The translations under genes were made by a program, and so were the position numbers. Shown in pieces: positions 1 to 12,200 of a stretch of DNA of 64,000 bases; positions within the stretch are counted from its first letter, which is position 1; every line of letters begins with the position of its first letter. The notes below the pieces were generated by a model. The model worked only from the letters and a program-made list of their open reading frames with translations. It was not told where the DNA came from and made no database searches. This DNA comes from Ectocarpus siliculosus (taxonomy: Eukaryota; Sar; Phaeophyceae; Ectocarpales; Ectocarpaceae): NCBI GenBank assembly GCA_000310025.1, contig FN649740.1:78728-142727 (forward strand), given 5' to 3'.

Positions 1-891
1 TGGTTGGCGCACAGCTTGTGGGTTGCCCAGTACAGCCCCCTGCCCCGAAGAAATCATCGCCGCGGCGTTCATGCTACTTTCGAAAGTCTGCACTATGGCA
101 CGCATAGTCTCAGGGGGGACAAGCTGCACCCCAGAGCTCACGGCCGCGGTGGCCTTCTTCAACGTCTCCACAAAAAGGAGCCGGCGGTCCTGATTACTTT
201 GCCCTGTCTGCGCAACCCTCTGTAGCGTGGTCTCTATGGTCGTATTCTCCGGGATTGCTTGCCAAGTGTCACCCACCACTACCGTGGGAGGGCGTACCTG
301 GTCGTCTCTAGACGTGCCGCTGTGGACTAGCGCTACCATCCACTGCGGCTTGCACTCTGGTGGCCAAGCCTCAAGTTCCCTCAGGCCCTGCTCTGTTAGC
401 CAATGCCTGTTGAGTATGCCTACGTGAAATTTGAACTTCGGGCTCAAACGCATGGCCTGCCAAAAGTGCCGGCAACAAAGACCGAGTTCTTGGAGTGTGC
501 GGCACGAACAGATGTGACTGCCATCCGCCATGCTGCAAACTATGTACCGCATGACCCGGCCGTCACGGCTTTCCATGACTACAGCGACCGTCTCGACGCC
601 CACAATCAACTCGCCCAGGAACTCTAGTTTCCATAGTGCTTCCAAACGCTCGTCCCCCTCAAGCACTGCATTAGCACCACCACAAAAAAAGGCGGCGGCC
701 TCCATCTCTATGGTCATGAACCGCAACGGCCACATCCCAAGTCCGAAACGGATCGGCGCCATGAACCTCTGCCCGAACCACACGTCGTCAACGCCCGGCA
801 TCGCCACAGTAGGAAGGGCAAGCCGAGCGGCGCGAAGGGCTGCCCGGTCTGCCTGCTTCTCGATTGCTCCTTCGAAGAACTCGAAGACGCC
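1..891 (-). pseudogene. SWIM zinc-finger protein, probable MULE-type transposase C-terminal relic (partial)
   Basis: The minus strand is open for 297 codons from an in-frame TAA (892-894) to the window edge. The middle holds a SWIM-type zinc-finger pattern: C-S-C, nine residues, then C-C-R-H (GLCCRHFW), followed by an FHVGILNRHWL segment. FAR1/MULE transposases have this order (CxC...CxH, then a basic or aromatic RWL-like stretch). The SWIM finger binds DNA or protein and follows the catalytic domain in MULE transposases. Upstream of the TAA the same frame stays readable for about 23 codons (INRIMKKVCGAMTSL, then stop, then GVFEFFEGAIEKQ), so the stop probably interrupts an older longer frame. 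No catalytic DDE domain is visible between 892 and 2092. It could instead be a domesticated SWIM gene starting at an internal Met. The C-terminus lies outside the window. Confidence 0.6.
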
Positions 892-2092
892 TTACAAAGA
901 AGTCATCGCGCCACAAACTTTCTTCATGATCCTGTTGATACCTGGCGATGGTATCACGTGTGCGGGTCATGGTACGATGATTTTTTACTGAATTGCTAGG
1001 CGTAGATGAACGGCTGCAGCACACTACATAGGCCAGTGGAATAGGAGTTGAGGAGTTGGGTTGATTCCACACGTGGTGATCCCACGCGTCGGCGCGGTTG
1101 TCCTACAACCCCGCCAAGCTAAAACGCACGAAGCACAAACACGCTGAAATACACGAGGGCCCACCTTCGACTCGGCTGGACGTGAAAGACGATACACTGA
1201 ACGTCGCACGGATGCACGGATACCAACCGAGCGCCCCCCTCCCCAGATATTTGAAATTTACTGCACTCAAGATGATGCAGAACAAGCCGTCGTGAACCTG
1301 GGAGTTGACAAAATAATCCTCAAGTAGATCGATCGGCAGTTGCTAAGACAATAAGAGCTTGACCACGAGAGCAGGTGCTCAGTTTCGAATCGTACACTAG
1401 AACCTAGATATGGTCGTTATTGGGTTCGGTTTTGGTCTACAGCAGCAGTGGTGAGGAGAACGAAACGAACCTTTCCTCCAGGCAAGGCACAGCAAGAGGC
1501 GCCTCTGTACCAGTACTACATATAGACTGGCGGACAGAACGAATGCCGAGCGCTGTAGAGTGGTAGAGTACATCATCGAGCATCAATCGCCACGACAAGA
1601 CGCAATAATCAGCAAGCCAGGGTGCTTCTTTGCACCAGCCCTCATCCGCTTAATAGCTAGCCGCCAGAGTGAGTGGCGTGCTACGAGGTTTGAGGTTTGG
1701 GGCCTCGAGCTGGCAAACGATTCCTAAACTAGATTGCCCTAGATCATAAAACGAGCATGATGCCGCGATGGTCTCCTCTCGTTCGTGCACATGCCCCCGT
1801 CGGCACGTAATGACCCTCATTATTCTTTCCCACGATATACGCAACAACAAAGTGGCAACATCAAAACAACTGGTATGACACCTGTCTATTTCAAACAAAT
1901 CTTTCGGGGCGGCCGTAGCCGTGCAAATCCCCACAGCCAGCCCCATGCATGGATACTAATACTACCGTAGCGGCTACAAGGAGTTCTGCCCGTGGATATA
2001 CCGTCCTCCTATTTCTGGGCCCTTCCTTGTATGACTCTTGGGTGCTCGACTACTATTATAGCGACCACACCCTATCCAGCTTGCCCCATCTC
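892..2092. other. No supported gene; degraded sequence upstream of the SWIM frame
   Basis: Only short, mutually overlapping frames occur here. The frame of the SWIM protein can be followed to about 963 on the minus strand, where a TGA closes it. I see no inverted repeats that would mark the end of a transposon. Confidence 0.4.
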
Positions 2093-2708
2093 TTATTTCG
2101 CCTCTCCTTCCTCGACCTTCACAGCCCCGCCACTTTCGGAAGCGCTCGCACCACCAGGCGCCGCATCGCCTTCCTCACCCTCCTCATCATCTCCCAACAT
2201 ACCCGGCACCAAACCATCGTCCGCGTAAGAGTCCTCCAGGACATGGTGGAACTTGGAGCACCTGAACATCTCCACCATCACAACCATCCTCTTGTCCTCC
2301 AGCACCTCCAGCTCCTCCCGTCGTAGCCTCTCCTCTTCGGTCTCGGGCTCTCCGCTTCCCCCCGCCACGCTCTCCTTCTCGCCAACCTCGCCCTTTCGGC
2401 TGGGGCTGTGTCCCCCATGTCTACCGGAAAGCGCATTTTCATCGCCGCCCCCTACGGCCGGACCGGCACTGCCTTCAGAGGCTATGTCTGTACCAGACCG
2501 TCCCGCTCCTCGATCGCTTCCAGCCACAACCTCGGTTGCCTCCGTCTGCTTGTCGTCCCCACCGCCGCCTCCCGGTGCCTCTGCAAGGCCTCGCTCATCG
2601 TCCTTGGCGGAAGAGCTTCCAGAAGAAGTTCCTGGAGGTTTGCTGCCATCGGAGGAGGTCTCGGAAGTCGGTTGCAGCTCGTAAATTCTGGTACTTACGG
2701 CATCAAAC
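2093..2708 (-). CDS. Acidic, Glu/Gly/Ser-rich C-terminal exon of an unrecognised protein
   Basis: This 205-codon exon starts after a good acceptor (TTACAG, phase 1) and ends at TAA 2093-2095. It begins FDAVSTRIYELQPTS. A long low-complexity Ser/Gly/Glu linker follows, then a helical charged stretch (ETEEERLRREELEVLEDKR). Next is a conserved-looking core (MVVMVEMFRCSKFHHVLEDSY), and the tail is strongly acidic. The core resembles, weakly, the second half of small cysteine-motif mitochondrial proteins in which a C...C...YY segment follows a GCK-type knuckle. The exon at 3028-3336 on the same strand carries such a knuckle, so the two may be one gene, but the phases do not join directly and an intermediate exon would be needed. 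Function unknown. Confidence 0.5.
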
Positions 2709-3027
2709 CTGTAACGTGAGCGAGCGGGCGGGGAGGGGGGATGGGGATCAAGCGCGAACCCCGGAGGTGAGGTAAGTGGACATGTTTACGCTGCACGTCA
2801 AGGAGCCCATTGTGGTATTCCGTGTTACCGTATACCGTTTCAACTGGGCTGCCTTGCAAATCAACGCCACAAAACAGACCAAACAAAAGGTTGCGTCTCT
2901 AGGCCAACAACACCCTTTTCACGAAGAAGGATAGTTGCTATCCTATCCATTGCGGTCTAGAAATGGGGCACTATTTCGTCATGAAAAAAGCAAGAGCCGG
3001 TTCTCCCGGAAGGACGAATACTCGCAC

Positions 3028-3336
3028 GCACTTCTTGTGAATATCCCGGCACGGGCTGGACTCCAGCGTGTTGCAGATGCTGCAGGCTTGCGGGGTCCAC
3101 CCGTCCTCGCGCTTCCCCCCTCCTGCAGTCGTGGTTCGGCAAACACCGGTCATGGGTTCGACCCAATCCGCCCGGCAGATGGAACCCGTGAGGGTGAGGG
3201 GCTCGTCGAGTTTGTTGTAGCTGCCCTCTTCGCTAGGGAAGTCCCTCTCGTGGGCTGAGAGAGGGGGAAGTAACCCTTTCCACGAATCCTGAAGCGTTCG
3301 TGGAACACACGTGTCGAGGTGAGCGACCGCGGCCAT
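3028..3336 (-). CDS. Cysteine-rich N-terminal exon, GCK-like
   Basis: A Met at 3336 opens a frame beginning MAAVAHLDTCVPRTLQ. It continues through SEEGSYNKLDEPLTLTG and a run of spaced cysteines: ICRADWVEPMTGVC, later ACSICNTLESSPCRDIHKKC. The last segment resembles the GCK domain pattern (C-x2-C, about seven residues, C, about five residues, C), found in small proteins of unknown role in plants and algae. A plausible donor follows the last Cys (GTGCGAG at 3027); without splicing, the frame reads through to a stop near 2971. Upstream, the same frame is open to about 3411 but without convincing sequence. Possible partner exon: 2093-2708. Confidence 0.45.
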
Positions 3337-4014
3337 GTGTTGCGTGCGACTGCAGCGGCTTGTTCGAAACGAATCATAAATAAGGGCAGTGCTCAACAAA
3401 AGGTAGGGCACAAGTGTGTATCTACGTTGGTTCGCTTTTTCTTAACCCTGGAGATCGCAACTTTGAGACTCGGTGTGTTGATGCTGAAGCGCCAACACAG
3501 GGCTACACAAGGAAAAAAACTCCACTGCAAGATGTAAGCCGTACGTGTGGTTGCTCAATTGACAGCTCAACTCGGCGAGGAGAGGCGCGGTGGCACACCA
3601 GGACGGGTGAACAGTGGGGCCAGAGATACCGGTTCCAAATAACCGCCGAGCAAAACGGTAGACAGACGAGGTCGACAAGTTTCGGCACAACGAGCATGGA
3701 AGCACGTTGTGGATTGTGGCACGTCTTTGCAAGACCGTGTGCGGTTTGTCCGTCGCAGCTCCTCAGGTACCTAAAAACACGCGGAACGTGTGTGCCTGTG
3801 TTGATTAAACGACAACACTACGTGCTACCACTGTACAGGTTTAGTTCAACTCAATTGTTCCACACGTGGAAGCACTTCATTTTGCAATACCACTTGCTGA
3901 AAATCGAACTGCTGCAGTGCTATTGCTGTCAATAGTCTCTATCTGTAACCTACTCGGAACCACTAAGCAGGCAAGGTTCACAACACCTACGTATAACTCG
4001 ACCACGACCATCAC
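3337..4014. other. Intergenic or 3' region, nothing supported
   Basis: A minus-strand frame continues downstream of the 4015-4200 exon to a stop at 3877. It may be the true 3' end of the gene at 4015-6197 if that exon is not spliced. The rest shows no coding pattern. Confidence 0.3.
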
Positions 4015-6197
4015 CTCGGCTAGTGCCCCGACCCGCTTGATCTGCTCGATGAGGACGGTGCTGCCCAGGGGACCCCCACCCACATCCCCGGGAGTTACAT
4101 CCACGGCGCATGAGAGTGACGGCGGCTCCACAGAGGTGCCGGCACTCGACACCGAAGCCACGAGAGCGAGGCGATTGTCGCTACAAGCCTCGCCAGTCAC
4201 CTTTCAAGAATACAAGTAGGGCGGTAACGGTAACCGTGGCGGGGATTAGAGGAACGGAGGGGGGAGGGGGGGGGGGGGNNNNNNNNNNNNNNNNNNNNNN
4301 NNNNNNNNNNNNNNNNNNNNNNNNNNNNNNNNNNNNNNNNNNNNNNNNNNNNNNNNNNNNNNNNNNNNNNNNNNNNNNTGGGGGGGGGGGGGGGGCGAAG
4401 ATGGCGATGGAATATTACTTGAATCACGTCGTTGGCCCGCAGTGGTTCACGTACATAAGCCGTTTCTACTGCCCTTGCGTGGGAAGAAGCCGTGCATTGA
4501 TCGGTTGCTGTCATGAAAGGAGATAGCTATCTGTATCTGTGTCATGGATGCGCAATACCGAAGCCTTCCCTACACGGTGCTACCTGGTTTATCCTAGGCG
4601 TACCTTGACTGTCGCCGAGCCACCGAAGCGAGGTTCGTACAAGCCGCGCTGCTCGTCGGAAGGGTCGTACTCGATCACCACCTTCCTCAGCCGGCCCGGT
4701 TTGGTGCCTGGGTACTCCATCTGCAACTTTTCGATGGACGAATCGTCTAGGTAGACGGCCACCATAGGCCCGGTGCGCTGCAACGGCGGGCTTGGTGCTG
4801 GTGCTGGTGCTGGTGCTGGTGCTGTGGTTGCATCACCTTTGACTGCGTTGTCCCTGCAACAAGTGGTGTGCGTGATCGTAGGTGTTGAGGGAGCGGGAAA
4901 GCGGGTCTAGAATCGAGCGTTGATGATGCGCGCCATGGGTGTCATGTTCGTTTGTGCTGCGTGGCGGGAAACCTCTTTGCCGGGGTGGATACACCGACAA
5001 CATACCTTTGAGGTAACGTGACCGGCTTGGGCAATGCATGTTTGTGCGATCAATCTTCTGTTGTCAGCGAAGAGGAATGTAGGAGCCTTGCCCAACGAGG
5101 CCCGCGAGGTTCAAACAAGCGAGTCGGTGCGAGCACTGCTGCACACAGCTGTACGCAGACGTGTAATGTGGCAGCTTACCGTCGATTCAGAGAGCTGCGT
5201 TGGCGATTTTTGAAGTCATGATATCTGACCTACTTTTCCCTCTCGAGCACGTTTGCTTGTACTCCTGCGATGGTCCGCCTTGCGGTTTTACCTGCTTCTA
5301 CTGGTCTTTTGGCCAGAAACAGTGATTGTGTTGCACCCAACAAGGGCAGTAATGGTGTAGAAGTAAGATGCACCAGGTGCAAGGGTGAGGAGCAAGCATC
5401 GCTCGAGAGCTGTTGTTGTTGTTGTCTTGATATTTAATACCGTTCCGTTCTCTCTGCTCAGTACCTTCTTCTGTCCGTACTAGTCTAACACTTGACGGGG
5501 TCGATTCCCGTGGTCACAGCAGGCTAACTTACCCAAAAAAAGGTATACGAAAATAAAATGGACCCGAAGAGTCCGCAAGCCAAAAAAAGTCAACGACAGA
5601 TAGTCTAGTCTAGGCCTTTCCGCTCGCCTCTCTGCACGCTATGCCAGGTAACCCTAGATTGGAAAAATATAGAAAAAGTAGAAAGTAAAAGAAAACGAAA
5701 AAGAAGGAGAAAGAGAAAGGGAAACACAGGTACTTTCTGACGCTATGAATTCATTGCTAATCTGTCTCAGACTCTTCTCTATGGTAGAGATGGATTCGTT
5801 GTGTCATATTAAGAAAAGAAAAAAAAAAGAATTGTAGAGCAGATGGAGAAGCAAAGGGAAAGAGAAAGACACAGACAGAGAAAGACACACGCCTTAGCGA
5901 CAAACAACAAACAAGAGCTATGGGTTGCAGCCGATCTCTCGCCGGAACAGAACACTGCTTGTTGCACTGCTGTATCACCTTATTTTACGAGTACCGAGCC
6001 ACGCCGTGGGTCTAAGTTCTCTACACACGCACACTTGCACACCGCACAATCGTGCGTGCGGGACATTTATGTAAGCAGTAGTCAGGATACCAGACGTACC
6101 TCTTGCTACGCCAGGCCCATAAGCCTGCAGCACCCGCGACCAATCCACCAGCTGCAACACCAGCGAATGGAGATATCCTCTTCACGGCCTGGCTCAT
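4015..6197 (-). CDS. Membrane-anchored protein with a 2H-phosphoesterase-like fold (tentative)
   Basis: Three exons join in phase: 6100-6197, 4604-4853 and 4015-4200. Exon 1 starts MSQAVKRISPF and has one hydrophobic, Gly/Ala-rich membrane segment (AGVAAGGLVAGAAGLWAW) followed by Arg/Lys, suggesting an N-terminal anchor. Exon 2 opens with a (Ala-Pro)n linker and continues with MVAVYLDDSSIEKLQMEYPG, VVIEYDPSDEQ and a GSATVKV strand. Exon 3 begins VTGEACSDNRLALVASV. The strand and turn order (YLDxxS...Y-PS-E...V-V-G-A.D.R.-AL-V) resembles RNA-ligase-associated 2H phosphodiesterase proteins, but both expected HxT/S motifs lack His (VVIEY; SCAVDV). If the family call is right, the enzyme is probably inactive. 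Intron 2 contains an N-gap flanked by poly-G. The gene may continue to the stop at 3877 or splice onward. It is divergent from NDUFB7. Confidence 0.5.
4279..4378. other. Assembly gap (100 N) between poly-G runs
   Basis: Exactly 100 N lie between G-runs on both sides (about 14 G before, about 15 after). The gap lies in an intron of the gene at 4015-6197 and probably reflects failure to sequence a long homopolymer. Confidence 0.9.
4797..4825. repeat. Hexanucleotide repeat (TGGTGC)n, coding as Ala-Pro
   Basis: About five units lie inside exon 2 of the 4015-6197 gene. Read on the minus strand they give an Ala-Pro linker. The frame is preserved by the unit length of six. Confidence 0.8.
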
Positions 6198-7354
6198 GGT
6201 GTTGTGCACTGGCAGAGCACAGCGGGTGTGCAGAGCGGGAGAGCGCGCCACAGCAAGCGGTCGCAAGCGGTCGGGGTGGGGGGGTCTGTGGATCGCAGAC
6301 GTCATGCACGCATATCGTATGATACTGGGTGAAGGGGTCCTGCCTGGTTGCCACAGCAGTCTGCTGCTGTCGCTACAGCACAGCAGGAGTCGTTGGTCTT
6401 CTGTGTCGAGTCTCGAGTCTCGAGTCACACGACGTAGGCAAGGGCTGCGATCAGGGGGTGAGTACAGAAACAGCAGTTCCGTTGTTACTTGCTTTCGGGG
6501 TCAAGAGGAAATGTAGATGGAGAGAGCGGTGATACATACAATAGCTTGCCGGTCGAAAACATAAAACATCGTTTCGTGTCATAGATGCAACCTCGTACCC
6601 GCCGTGCCTGTGGATGGCGTAGCTTCGAGTGTGTCGAGGCCCGAGCTCCAAGCCACACCGCTGCGACATGTGCAGGGGTTGGTCTATCGTTTTAAGACGC
6701 GTGTGTGCTTGTGTGAGGTATTTACAATCGGGTACAAGCTGTAGGTGCGGCGGAATCGCGGAATGATGATGATAGGATGATGATGTCTTGACTTCCGCTG
6801 TAGCTTGCGACGGGGATGTAAGGCAAGGAGTGAGGACTATAGAGCTACAACTCAAGCATCGAACGGGAGCAATGTGCAGGGTGTATGTCGCTCAGGCTGT
6901 TTGCTGGCTGGTTTTGGTACAACAGCAGCTGTGCTGTGGTCTTATGATGCTAAACGAGTAGAAGTACTGAGCACACGAGCCGCGGTCTTCAAGAAACTGC
7001 TGAGCTGGTGGGGTGTACCTTACAGTGAGCAGAATTCCCTGTTTGACAACCGCTGCACTTGTGCCCCACACCACTGCAATATGAGCGAGCCATGTGCAGC
7101 ACCAGTTCAGGATGTTGTTGCTGTGGCTTCGAACCTGAAATCATGCCATCTGCCGCCCCCCTGTTGCGGAATCTGCCTGCCGCGGTAAGGCAACTGCTGT
7201 CGCCTCTTCCGTTGATTGCGAACCTGCCCGCGACCGTTGTGCCGAGGGAAGAAGTTTTTAACACCGACCGTCTGTTTCTTGTTCCCGACGAATGAACTGA
7301 ATGCTGGCACAGACACGAGAATAAGCGTTTCGATTGTTGCTGCAATTAAGCACG
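6198..7354. promoter_or_regulatory. Divergent intergenic region between the 4015-6197 gene and NDUFB7
   Basis: About 1.16 kb separates two head-to-head start codons, so it should hold both promoters and 5' UTRs. No recognisable core element or conserved motif stands out. Confidence 0.35.
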
Positions 7355-8212
7355 ATGGGAGGTGACCACGACGGCATGGAGGGCAAGGCGACCGAGGAGG
7401 AGATGGTTGCGGCTAAGATGCCCATGGCCTTCCGGGACTCGTGCGCCCACCTGCTGCTGCCCCTCAACAAGTGCAGGAGATCCACCATGTACTTGCCATG
7501 GCAGTGCTCGCACGAGCGTCACATCTACGAGAAGTGCCAGTATCTCGAGTGAGTCGTGGTTGCGACAACTGTGTCCTCCTTTCTTCTTTCCCAGTGCATG
7601 CGCCCGTGTCCGTGTTTTGGGGGCTGTTTGGGCGGTGCCGTTGTCCCTCCTTGGCCCACAGCTGTTGGTTCGCATGCACAAGTAAACTCAGGTTGGTTTC
7701 CTGCTCAAGTTGGCGCTTGGCCACTGGCAACATGCAGCGCTTCTAAAAAACGTGAAGTGCAATTGTACCTCTTCCCCCCCCGCGAAACTTGCCGTACTGC
7801 TGTATACGGTCCATTGCAAACGTCTTGCAAGCCTTTTGTCACAGGAGTCAGTGCATTCGAAGCAGTTCAGTGGCCGAACGGGCGATTACCTCTCACCTGT
7901 GGCACGTACCAATGATGCGGTGGCCCTTAAACCTCAAGGCATTTTGTTTGCTCCCGAACGACAACTGAAGCTCGAAAAAGTCGAGTCCGAGACGCGGTCT
8001 TGTTTACTTTTCCCTTCCCGCCGTAGCAAACGCCTGTCGCTGCTGCCACTTTCGACAAAATCCGAAGCGATATGGCTGATGCGAAGCTAACCTTATCCCC
8101 CTTACTGCCGTCGACGCCCCCCGTGCCTTTTCCCCTCTGATGTTTTGACGGTCCTCCCGGTTTTAGCTTTAAGGAAAGGAAAGCGATGATGAAGGAGAGC
8201 AAAGAGTCGTGA
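7355..8212 (+). CDS. NDUFB7: NADH dehydrogenase (complex I) B18 subunit, NDUFB7
   Basis: This is an accessory subunit of mitochondrial complex I, on the intermembrane-space side, folded by the Mia40 disulfide relay. Two exons, 7355-7548 and 8167-8212, join in phase 2 to give 79 residues ending at TGA 8210-8212. The core is unmistakable: EEEMVAAKMPMAFRDSC, then HLLLPLNKCRR and STMYLPWQC, then HERHIYEKCQYL. Both CX9C motifs are intact (C-AHLLLPLNK-C and C-SHERHIYEK-C). The short basic second exon (FKERKAMMKESKES) matches the lysine-rich tail of the family. The protein is shorter than animal homologues (about 130 residues) because the N-terminal extension is short. The intron is 618 bp. The first Met (MGGDHDG) was chosen because it directly precedes the conserved block. 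Confidence 0.92.
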
Positions 8213-9295
8213 TAGCCGCCAATGCCATCGCCCTTGGGAGGGAACACCTAGGCATTCGGCCCCTGCGTTTGGGGACAAATTTTTTACAGGGCATTGGGGC
8301 TTGGGTGTGGTTCGGGGTACTGCTGCTGCTGTGAAACACTTGGACGGGCGGCTGTGGCGAGGCCATAAAGTCGGGGACGGGATGGCATGGGAGGGATGCC
8401 TTGAGGCCCCCCCTCCGCACTCCGTCCGGCAATGAAGCGCTGCGCCTGCCGCGTCGTAAAGCAGCGGTCAGTGCAGCCAGCTGCTGCATATAGGCTATCA
8501 CTACAATGGAACGCATTTTCGGCGGTGTTGAGCATTTAGTGCATCAAATGGCTATGTTTGCGGTTGAGTGGGCTTCGCATTGAGTGATTGATACCGGTGA
8601 GTTGAGCGAGCAACAAGGAAGATGCCGAGAGAGACCAGGCCACACTTGCTTGGACGTTTCTCCAAAGAGGAGGAGATGGTTGACTCTGCGGCGCTGCCTT
8701 CCTATTGCTATAAATATGATTCTTCCGCCGTCTTTTTTGGTCCACAGCATTGCGTCGCGGTTGCATCGTGGATTCTGCCTACATCGGCATTTGACCTTGA
8801 CCAATACCATAAGCTTTCATCAGCCACGAAACTCCGCGGGGCAATATTATGTCAATGTCCGCTGGGATTGAATTGTTCAAGGAATTTTTATGCACGCAAC
8901 AAACAACGACATATGGTCTACACTATGTACGTTTGTACCGAGAGTGGCCATTGAGAGACGAACGAGAGCGCCGTGTGTCACGAACATGTTATGCGCAGTG
9001 TTGTGCAATTGCGAACCTCTGCGGGTGATCTGCTATTTGTGTACCCTGAGAAACCACCCAGCTGCTGTCGTTTTAGTTCTAGACAACCGACTACGAGAAA
9101 TGCTACCGCCTGCGCGACAAAGATTCAGCAAAGGAAGACGAGTACGTGTATGCACACCTTGGACCCCTAGCCCTATAGACTACCACAACGTAGCGGCATC
9201 AAATTATGTCTGTCACGCCACTAATGATTTCAAGCAAGTCTCATATCCTCTGGGGCCCATGTCGTCTAACCCTTCTCCGGAACTATCAAGAGCAC
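8213..9295. other. Convergent intergenic region between NDUFB7 and the PAP gene
   Basis: Both genes point into this stretch, so it should hold their 3' UTRs and terminators. No coding exon was found. Confidence 0.4.
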
Positions 9296-12200
9296 TTATT
9301 CCTTTTGACCTTTGACCAAGACGGTCACGTCGCCTCTTACGTCTCTAGTCACCCTCAAGTCTTGGTCAAGGTAAACGCTCTCGAACCAACCCTTCGTTCG
9401 TAGTTTGTGCACCAACATTGGGGTGACGAAAATGACGGCAACGATCCCCGAGCAGTACCCAGCGTCATGAGTCGCCATGTTCGAACGACAGAGCGTAGGG
9501 CAGGCACAAGTGGGGTGAAGCAACAACAAAGGGGGGGGGAGGGGCACGTGTGAGGGGTGTCAAGAGAGAATGTGAGTGAACGGGGTGAGGCTACTTGGAT
9601 ACCTACGCGACCAAGAGGCAAGCACACGAAACGAAACCCGTGTCTACACCACAGACGTACTGGTACATATGGTTGCCGAATACGTACCTTATTCTTTACC
9701 ACCTCACCAACACCAACGGACGTTCTCTCAAGTGTTTCAGACGCCGACACGAGAGGACGAAGATGACGACATGATGGCTGACTTCGTCCGCTTACCTTTC
9801 CAACCGGCGGCAGCGGTATGGTGAATCCCCCGTATTTAAGCTTGCACGCCTCGAACTCGAAGTTCACCCGTGGCCCAGAATCCTGTCGTAGAGATGGACC
9901 GCGGCATTTTATGGAGCACAGGATTATGATAAGGCGCGCGAATACTGCTGTGCGATGGCGCTTCTTTGTTGGCGGGGGAGGTCGACTGTTCTAGCTGCCC
10001 ACGCAATTTTGAGCTAATAGGCCAATAGCGTTGTCGATCAAAATCTGAGGTAGCGTTATCCAGAGGGGATCCCTCCCACACCCCAATTGAAACTTGAAAC
10101 AGCGCCCCCAGTCGGAAGGGCAGGGATCCTGTAACTGCTTTCTTTGACCTTGACAATGAGCAAGACAAAAAGATAACCGAACAAGTCCCCGAATCCAAGT
10201 GCAGGAGGATAGGATACACGACTCCTGAAACTACTTCAAAACACTCATCGGTCACAGAAAATCTGACGAACGTGCTTGTGCCCGCCATCTCTTCTTCAAT
10301 CATGCGAATTGAAGTCGAACTTGTTCCATCACGCAGGATGTGGAAAAACAAGCCATCACACGATAACAATGTAATAGAGCTTGCTGCCACTCATCCCAAT
10401 GCTCCCAATGTAGGACACGTGTTTCGCGAGTGTGCCCTTGCCCTACGACTCAAGACAAGTGTACCATGTTTTGTCTTTGCCAATACTGTTAATATACAAG
10501 TAGCAGGTGTCTGGCACAGACGGCCGCGGGGACAAGCTAGTCTCAAGCGCGCCTCCAAATCCTACAACGTAGTATACACATAGCATACACTGCGAAGAAG
10601 GCGGACGATCCTTGAAGCGAGCTCGCTTCGGGTCAAAATACGGACCCACAGAGGTGACTTGCTCGGAAAATTCGCATCTCTAGGACCATCGGCCTCAACC
10701 AAGGGACAGGAAATGCTCAGAATACGCCATCAATCCGATGACTTGGGAGGCTATCCTTGCGACTTTATAGCTTCGACGCGTGGCTCCAATTAATAATTTC
10801 AACGCCATCCCGCCCACCACAAAAATAGTTCATGATTTTCCACAAACACTTCTCTTCGAAACCGTTCCCAGAAAGCACCCACCTCCGGATCAATCGACGA
10901 CGCCACTTCGAACAAGGAGTCGTCTCCAAAGATCATCCTATTGGACAGCGTCCTGGCATCCACGTCGATGTCCTGCTCCACCGGCCCAGACGGCTTCCCG
11001 GGCAAGCCTCGCTCCATCAAGAAAATTATCTCGCGCTCCGTTGTCCACTCCAAGATCCACCGCGCGCTTAAGCTTTCACTCGTCACCGATTTCGCGTTCG
11101 GATTGACTGTGTCAGCAGCGGGGGCGGGGGGTGGGGGGTCTGAGTGCGTTAGTGTAGGGAATGGGCGAAATGTGCAGGGTTTCAGCATGCGACACAATAC
11201 TGCTGTGCTGCCGTGGGTCGAACAGACTTCAAATTTTCCGGCGGTGGTGTTCCACAAGGTTTTCTATGCACCGCAGCTTGTCGCTTGTATCGTCTGGTCG
11301 ATGACGACAACGGTCAACAATCACAGCCTGAACAGACCAGAGGTGGTAAATCGTCGCAAGGGGGCAGGCTACAAAGCGATGCAAACAACGGAAGAACTGC
11401 TGCAACTTACAAACAGGAGCGACGCAGGTACATGTGTCAGTAAATTATTTGGCCTTTACACGTACGACGTTTGTTGTAAGTGGGTTGTGGGTGATTCTTG
11501 GCTTACGATAGACTTCAATTCACCATTTGGACGACACATCTTTTGAAAATATCAGCTCGAGATTTGGGGAGGATTTGGGGCATGGAATAGGGAAACCGGA
11601 CACCTCTCTAGAGCAAGTTCGAAAGAACTTGACTTGATTTGATTGATTTAGAGATGGATCAGTTATCTTGAGTTACTTTATATTGTAACTACATGACGAG
11701 TGTGATGACTAGTCTCCTGATGTGAAATTATTTCTCAAGGCGCAGCAGTAAACTCACAAGGCTCTATAGCTGCAATCAGCTCATCAATGTCCTTTCGTTG
11801 CTCCTCGCTGGTCGATATCCCTCGCTTTGTATCCCGGACGGTGTCGAGGAGCCGCTGCTTCAACTTGTTCTTGGCAGCTTCCAACGTCTCGCCAGTCTTG
11901 TCCTCCCGGTTGGGCCAAAACTGCACGACATGAGTTCGGATGGGGAGCGTCAGGGGTGGGATTGCTGCCAGCGATGTTCATCATCAGCTATTTCAACAAC
12001 AATGGGTTCCTCGCGCGACTCAAACTTTCACACCCTGCGTCGTGTAGACGATGGGGCGTTGTACAAGTGTCGTCCCCCTTTTCGCAGCGTTGTAGACCCC
12101 GTAATGACCCTACCCTACCCTACCGAAGGTGGCAAAGAGTGGTCGTTGAAAAGTGAGCAAAGCTTCGCGCTCATCCTCCCCCGGAAAAACTCTTGTTGCT

